A stretch of DNA of 7,564 nucleotides from an uncultured Solirubrobacterales bacterium. Its GTDB lineage: Bacteria; Actinomycetota; Thermoleophilia; Solirubrobacterales; Solirubrobacteraceae. The notes below the pieces were generated by a model. It was not told the DNA's origin. It made no database searches and saw only the letters and a list, made by a program, of their open reading frames with translations. Both the position numbers and the translations under genes were made by a program. How positions within the stretch are numbered: position 1 is the first letter of the stretch; every line of letters starts with the position of its first letter. The stretch lies in NCBI GenBank assembly GCA_903959665.1, contig CAJBXY010000236.1, positions 1-7,564 of the forward strand. Direction: 5' to 3'. Of the stretch, positions 6,060-7,564 are shown one piece after another.

Positions 6060-6490
6060 CTGAACTGCGCTTCTCGAAGACCGACCCGCGCGCGAAAACC
6101 CCCACGCGAGCGCATCCTGGCGACGCTGGCCTTGACCTCTGCTGCCTCGAAGCCGTTGAGCTTGGCGCCGGCCAACGCGCGCGCGTTGCCACCGGAATTG
6201 CCGTCGAATTGCCAGCTGGCCACGCTGGCTTGATCGTCCCGCGCTCCGGTCTGGCTGCGCGGCACGGCCTTTCGATCGTGAATGCTCCGGGATTGATCGA
6301 CGAGGGCTATCGCGGCGAGCTGCAGGTGTTGCTGCTTAACACCGATTTCGAGCAGGCGCTCAGCTTGGAGGCGGGGGAGAGGATCGCGCAGCTTGTAGTG
6401 ATCAGCGTTACCGAGCTGGCATTGGTTGAGGTCGACTCGCTGGACGAAAGTTCGCGCGGCGAGCAGGGCTTTGGATCAAGCGGGCGCTAG
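6056..6490 (+). CDS. dut: dUTP diphosphatase (dUTPase), trimeric type
   Basis: Dut hydrolyses dUTP to dUMP and pyrophosphate, keeping uracil out of DNA and feeding dTMP synthesis. The 144-residue protein carries all five motifs of homotrimeric dUTPases: D-A-G-L-D-L (23-28); P-R-S-G-L-A-A-R-H-G-L-S-I (62-74); G-L-I-D-E-G-Y-R-G-E-L (79-89), with the catalytic-water Asp82 and the deoxyribose-stacking Tyr85; G-E-R-I-A-Q-L-V (107-114); and R-G-E-Q-G-F-G-S-S-G (134-143), the flexible C-terminal arm with its Phe139. Motif 5 has Gln where R-G-x-G-G usually has Gly, a mild change. Tyr85 in the motif-3 hairpin favours dUTPase over dCTP deaminase. The start ATG overlaps the hflX stop by 4 nt. Its TAG overlaps the gatD stop on the other strand by 2 of 3 bases, leaving no space for a terminator. 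Confidence 0.95.
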   Translation: MTELRFSKTDPRAKTPTRAHPGDAGLDLCCLEAVELGAGQRARVATGIAVELPAGHAGLIVPRSGLAARHGLSIVNAPGLIDEGYRGELQVLLLNTDFEQALSLEAGERIAQLVVISVTELALVEVDSLDESSRGEQGFGSSGR

Positions 6491-7230
6491 GCGCTGACGC
6501 CAGCCGCCGCGCAGGCCGCCTTGTGAGCTGCAAGTTCGAGAGTGTCGTCCAGTGGAGCGAGCCGCTCGCGATCGCCGATCGCAGTCGCGATCAGCCAGTC
6601 GGCGAACCAGCAGTTCGCCGGGAGCAACGGACCGTGTAGGTAGGTGCCGATCACGTTGCCCTCGCGGCAGCCCTCTTCGCCGCTAACGCCATCGTTGCCC
6701 TTACCTTTGATCACGCGGCCGAACGGCGCGCCGTTGCCGATCAGGCGGGTGCGCCCGCCATGGTTCTCGAAGCCGGCGAGGACGGCTCGGGGCGGGGCGC
6801 CCGGCAGCGACGCTTCAATCGCGACGTTGCCGATCAGGCGGGGGCCGCTGCCGCGCACCGTTTCTACATCGAGGATTCCAACCCCCTCGATTCGCTCGTC
6901 TCCGAGCTCATACCAGTGGCCAAGGAGTTGATAGCCGCCGCAGATGCCCAGCAGCACGGCGCCGTTTGCTGCAGCGGCAATCAATCCGCTGCGCTTATGT
7001 TCGATCAGGTCGGCGGCGCAGCGGCGCTGATCGTCGTCCTGCCCGCCGCCAAGGTAGATCAGATCAAAGCGTTCAGGGTCGATCGGTTCGCCGAGTCCAA
7101 CCGCTGTCACGTCGGCTTCGATTGAACGCCACCGACAACGGCTTTCGAGCACGGCGATGTTGCCGCGGTCGGCGTAGATGTTCAGCTGCTCCGGGTAGAG
7201 CGCGGCGATCCGCAGTCGCGCCTTACCCAT
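6487..7230 (-). CDS. gatD: Lipid II isoglutaminyl synthase glutaminase subunit GatD
   Basis: GatD is a class I glutamine amidotransferase (CobB/CobQ-like) that frees ammonia from glutamine. With its partner MurT it amidates the alpha-carboxyl of D-glutamate in lipid II. The 247-residue protein matches Staphylococcus GatD along its length: L-Y-P-E-Q-L-N-I-Y-A-D-R-G-N (11-24), Y-L-G-G-G-Q-D (59-65), I-C-G-G-Y-Q (96-101) with nucleophile Cys97, G-V-G-I-L-D (116-121), R-L-I-G-N with Arg131 (131-135; an Arg here binds glutamine in GatD), G-F-E-N-H-G-G-R (153-160) and G-T-Y-L-H-G-P (195-201) with catalytic His199. The start is ATG 7230; the same frame is open to 7533 but that extension is arginine-rich and unlike any GatD. 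It overlaps the upstream gene by 8 nt with no Shine-Dalgarno, so coupling is likely. MurT is not immediately upstream, which is unusual. A cobyric-acid-synthase-type role is less likely given the close GatD match. Confidence 0.9.
   Translation of the reverse strand: MGKARLRIAALYPEQLNIYADRGNIAVLESRCRWRSIEADVTAVGLGEPIDPERFDLIYLGGGQDDDQRRCAADLIEHKRSGLIAAAANGAVLLGICGGYQLLGHWYELGDERIEGVGILDVETVRGSGPRLIGNVAIEASLPGAPPRAVLAGFENHGGRTRLIGNGAPFGRVIKGKGNDGVSGEEGCREGNVIGTYLHGPLLPANCWFADWLIATAIGDRERLAPLDDTLELAAHKAACAAAGVSA
6732..6749. repeat. 18-bp direct repeat inside gatD, copy 1
   Basis: CGTTGCCGATCAGGCGGG occurs exactly here and again at 6825-6842, 93 nt (31 codons) apart in the same gatD frame. Both copies encode R-L-I-G-N on the minus strand. 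Confidence 0.8.
6825..6842. repeat. 18-bp direct repeat inside gatD, copy 2
   Basis: Second exact copy of the 18-mer at 6732-6749. This one encodes the R-L-I-G-N that contains Arg131, the conserved position; the other copy follows the G-F-E-N-H-G-G-R-T motif. Confidence 0.8.
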
Positions 7231-7564
7231 TGAGGCAGACCACCACCGATCCAACGTATTCAGCGGTCGCAGGAATCTGCCGGCGCGGCGCGATCGCCAA
7301 ACCCGCAGCCGCGCCCTCGGCCTCGAGCTGATCGGCGGTCGTGAGGTCGATCCAGTCTGTCGCAGCACGAACGACGAGCGATCCGTCGCCAGTGACGATC
7401 TCGCGCCGCCGCTCAATTCCAACTTGGCCGTCCCGTTCGCGCAGCGCCGTCGCTCTCGTCGAGTAGGAAGAGGAGCCAACTGTGCAGCTGTCGGCCTCAA
7501 GCTGTTCGCCTCCGCTGGCCCCTTCTTCGTCATCGAGCAGGTCCGCGATCGCCAGCGCCAGGCA
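7223..7564 (-). CDS. C-terminal end of an unidentified protein, possibly a SAM-dependent methyltransferase (5' end outside window)
   Basis: An open frame enters from the right edge and ends with TAA at 7225-7223, giving 113 visible residues. There is no stop across the stretch and it overlaps the gatD start by 8 nt, typical of a real operon neighbour. The visible part has an acidic, Ser/Gly-rich segment (about 10-32), a basic segment E-R-R-R-E (51-55), then A-T-D-W-I-D-L-T-T-A-D-Q-L (68-80), A-A-A-G-L (85-89) and a final T-A-E-Y-V-G-S-V-V-V-C-L (100-111). A W-x-x-L-T-x-x-x-L helix, an A-A-G-L turn and a closing pair of beta strands resemble the end of class I SAM-dependent methyltransferases. 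The SAM-binding motifs would lie outside the window, so this stays tentative. It does not resemble the DUF1727 C-terminus of MurT, the expected gatD partner. Confidence 0.55.
   Translation of the reverse strand, partial: CLALAIADLLDDEEGASGGEQLEADSCTVGSSSYSTRATALRERDGQVGIERRREIVTGDGSLVVRAATDWIDLTTADQLEAEGAAAGLAIAPRRQIPATAEYVGSVVVCLNG

Noticed and set aside
7231..7533. N-terminal extension of gatD back to an ATG at 7533
   Set aside because: The extra 101 residues are arginine-rich, unlike any GatD, and the same DNA is better explained by the upstream gene in another frame; the ATG at 7230 gives the expected GatD length.
1..7564. Mobile element, CRISPR array, toxin-antitoxin, defence or secondary-metabolite system
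   Set aside because: Every substantial stretch is accounted for by housekeeping or cell-wall genes; no transposase, integrase, tRNA, repeat-spacer pattern or shift in composition was seen.

Overview
The window is gene-dense and G+C-rich (roughly two thirds by eye), with only about 100 bp of clearly non-coding sequence. It looks like a chromosomal segment from a high-GC actinobacterium. The best evidence is DapD: it is the actinobacterial type down to its C-terminal sequence (N-S-V-S-G-A-V-E ... L-H-A-N). DapC and DapE are also of the actinobacterial type. The order miaA-dapF-...-hflX is the familiar actinobacterial order (as in Mycobacterium and Streptomyces) with a cassette placed inside it. 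A deep-branching class such as Thermoleophilia is my guess, not something proven here.

Layout. 1-516 (+): C-terminal part of miaA, running off the left edge. 527-1375 (+): dapF, 10 nt after miaA. 1379-4645 (-): a tight dapE-dapC-dapD operon read right to left, converging on dapF with only 3 nt between the stop codons. 4646-4745: the single real intergenic region, a divergent promoter region. 4746-6490 (+): hflX and dut, overlapping by 4 nt. 6487-7564 (-): gatD and, upstream of it, the C-terminal end of a possible methyltransferase. These converge on dut with overlapping stop codons.

How the genes fit together. DapD, DapC, DapE and DapF are the four consecutive last steps from tetrahydrodipicolinate to meso-diaminopimelate by the succinylase route. 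They supply the peptidoglycan cross-linking residue and the lysine precursor. GatD is the glutaminase subunit that supplies ammonia for amidation of lipid II glutamate, a second cell-wall function. MiaA (tRNA modification), HflX (ribosome-associated GTPase) and Dut (dUTP removal) are housekeeping.

The most striking observation is in DapF. Both catalytic cysteine positions are serine (Ser73, Ser218) and the conserved active-site histidine is glutamine (Gln157), while the substrate-binding asparagines and the Glu-Arg pair are kept. I see no mobile element, CRISPR array, RNA gene, defence system or other clearly new multi-gene system. The remaining findings concern regulation and gene order.
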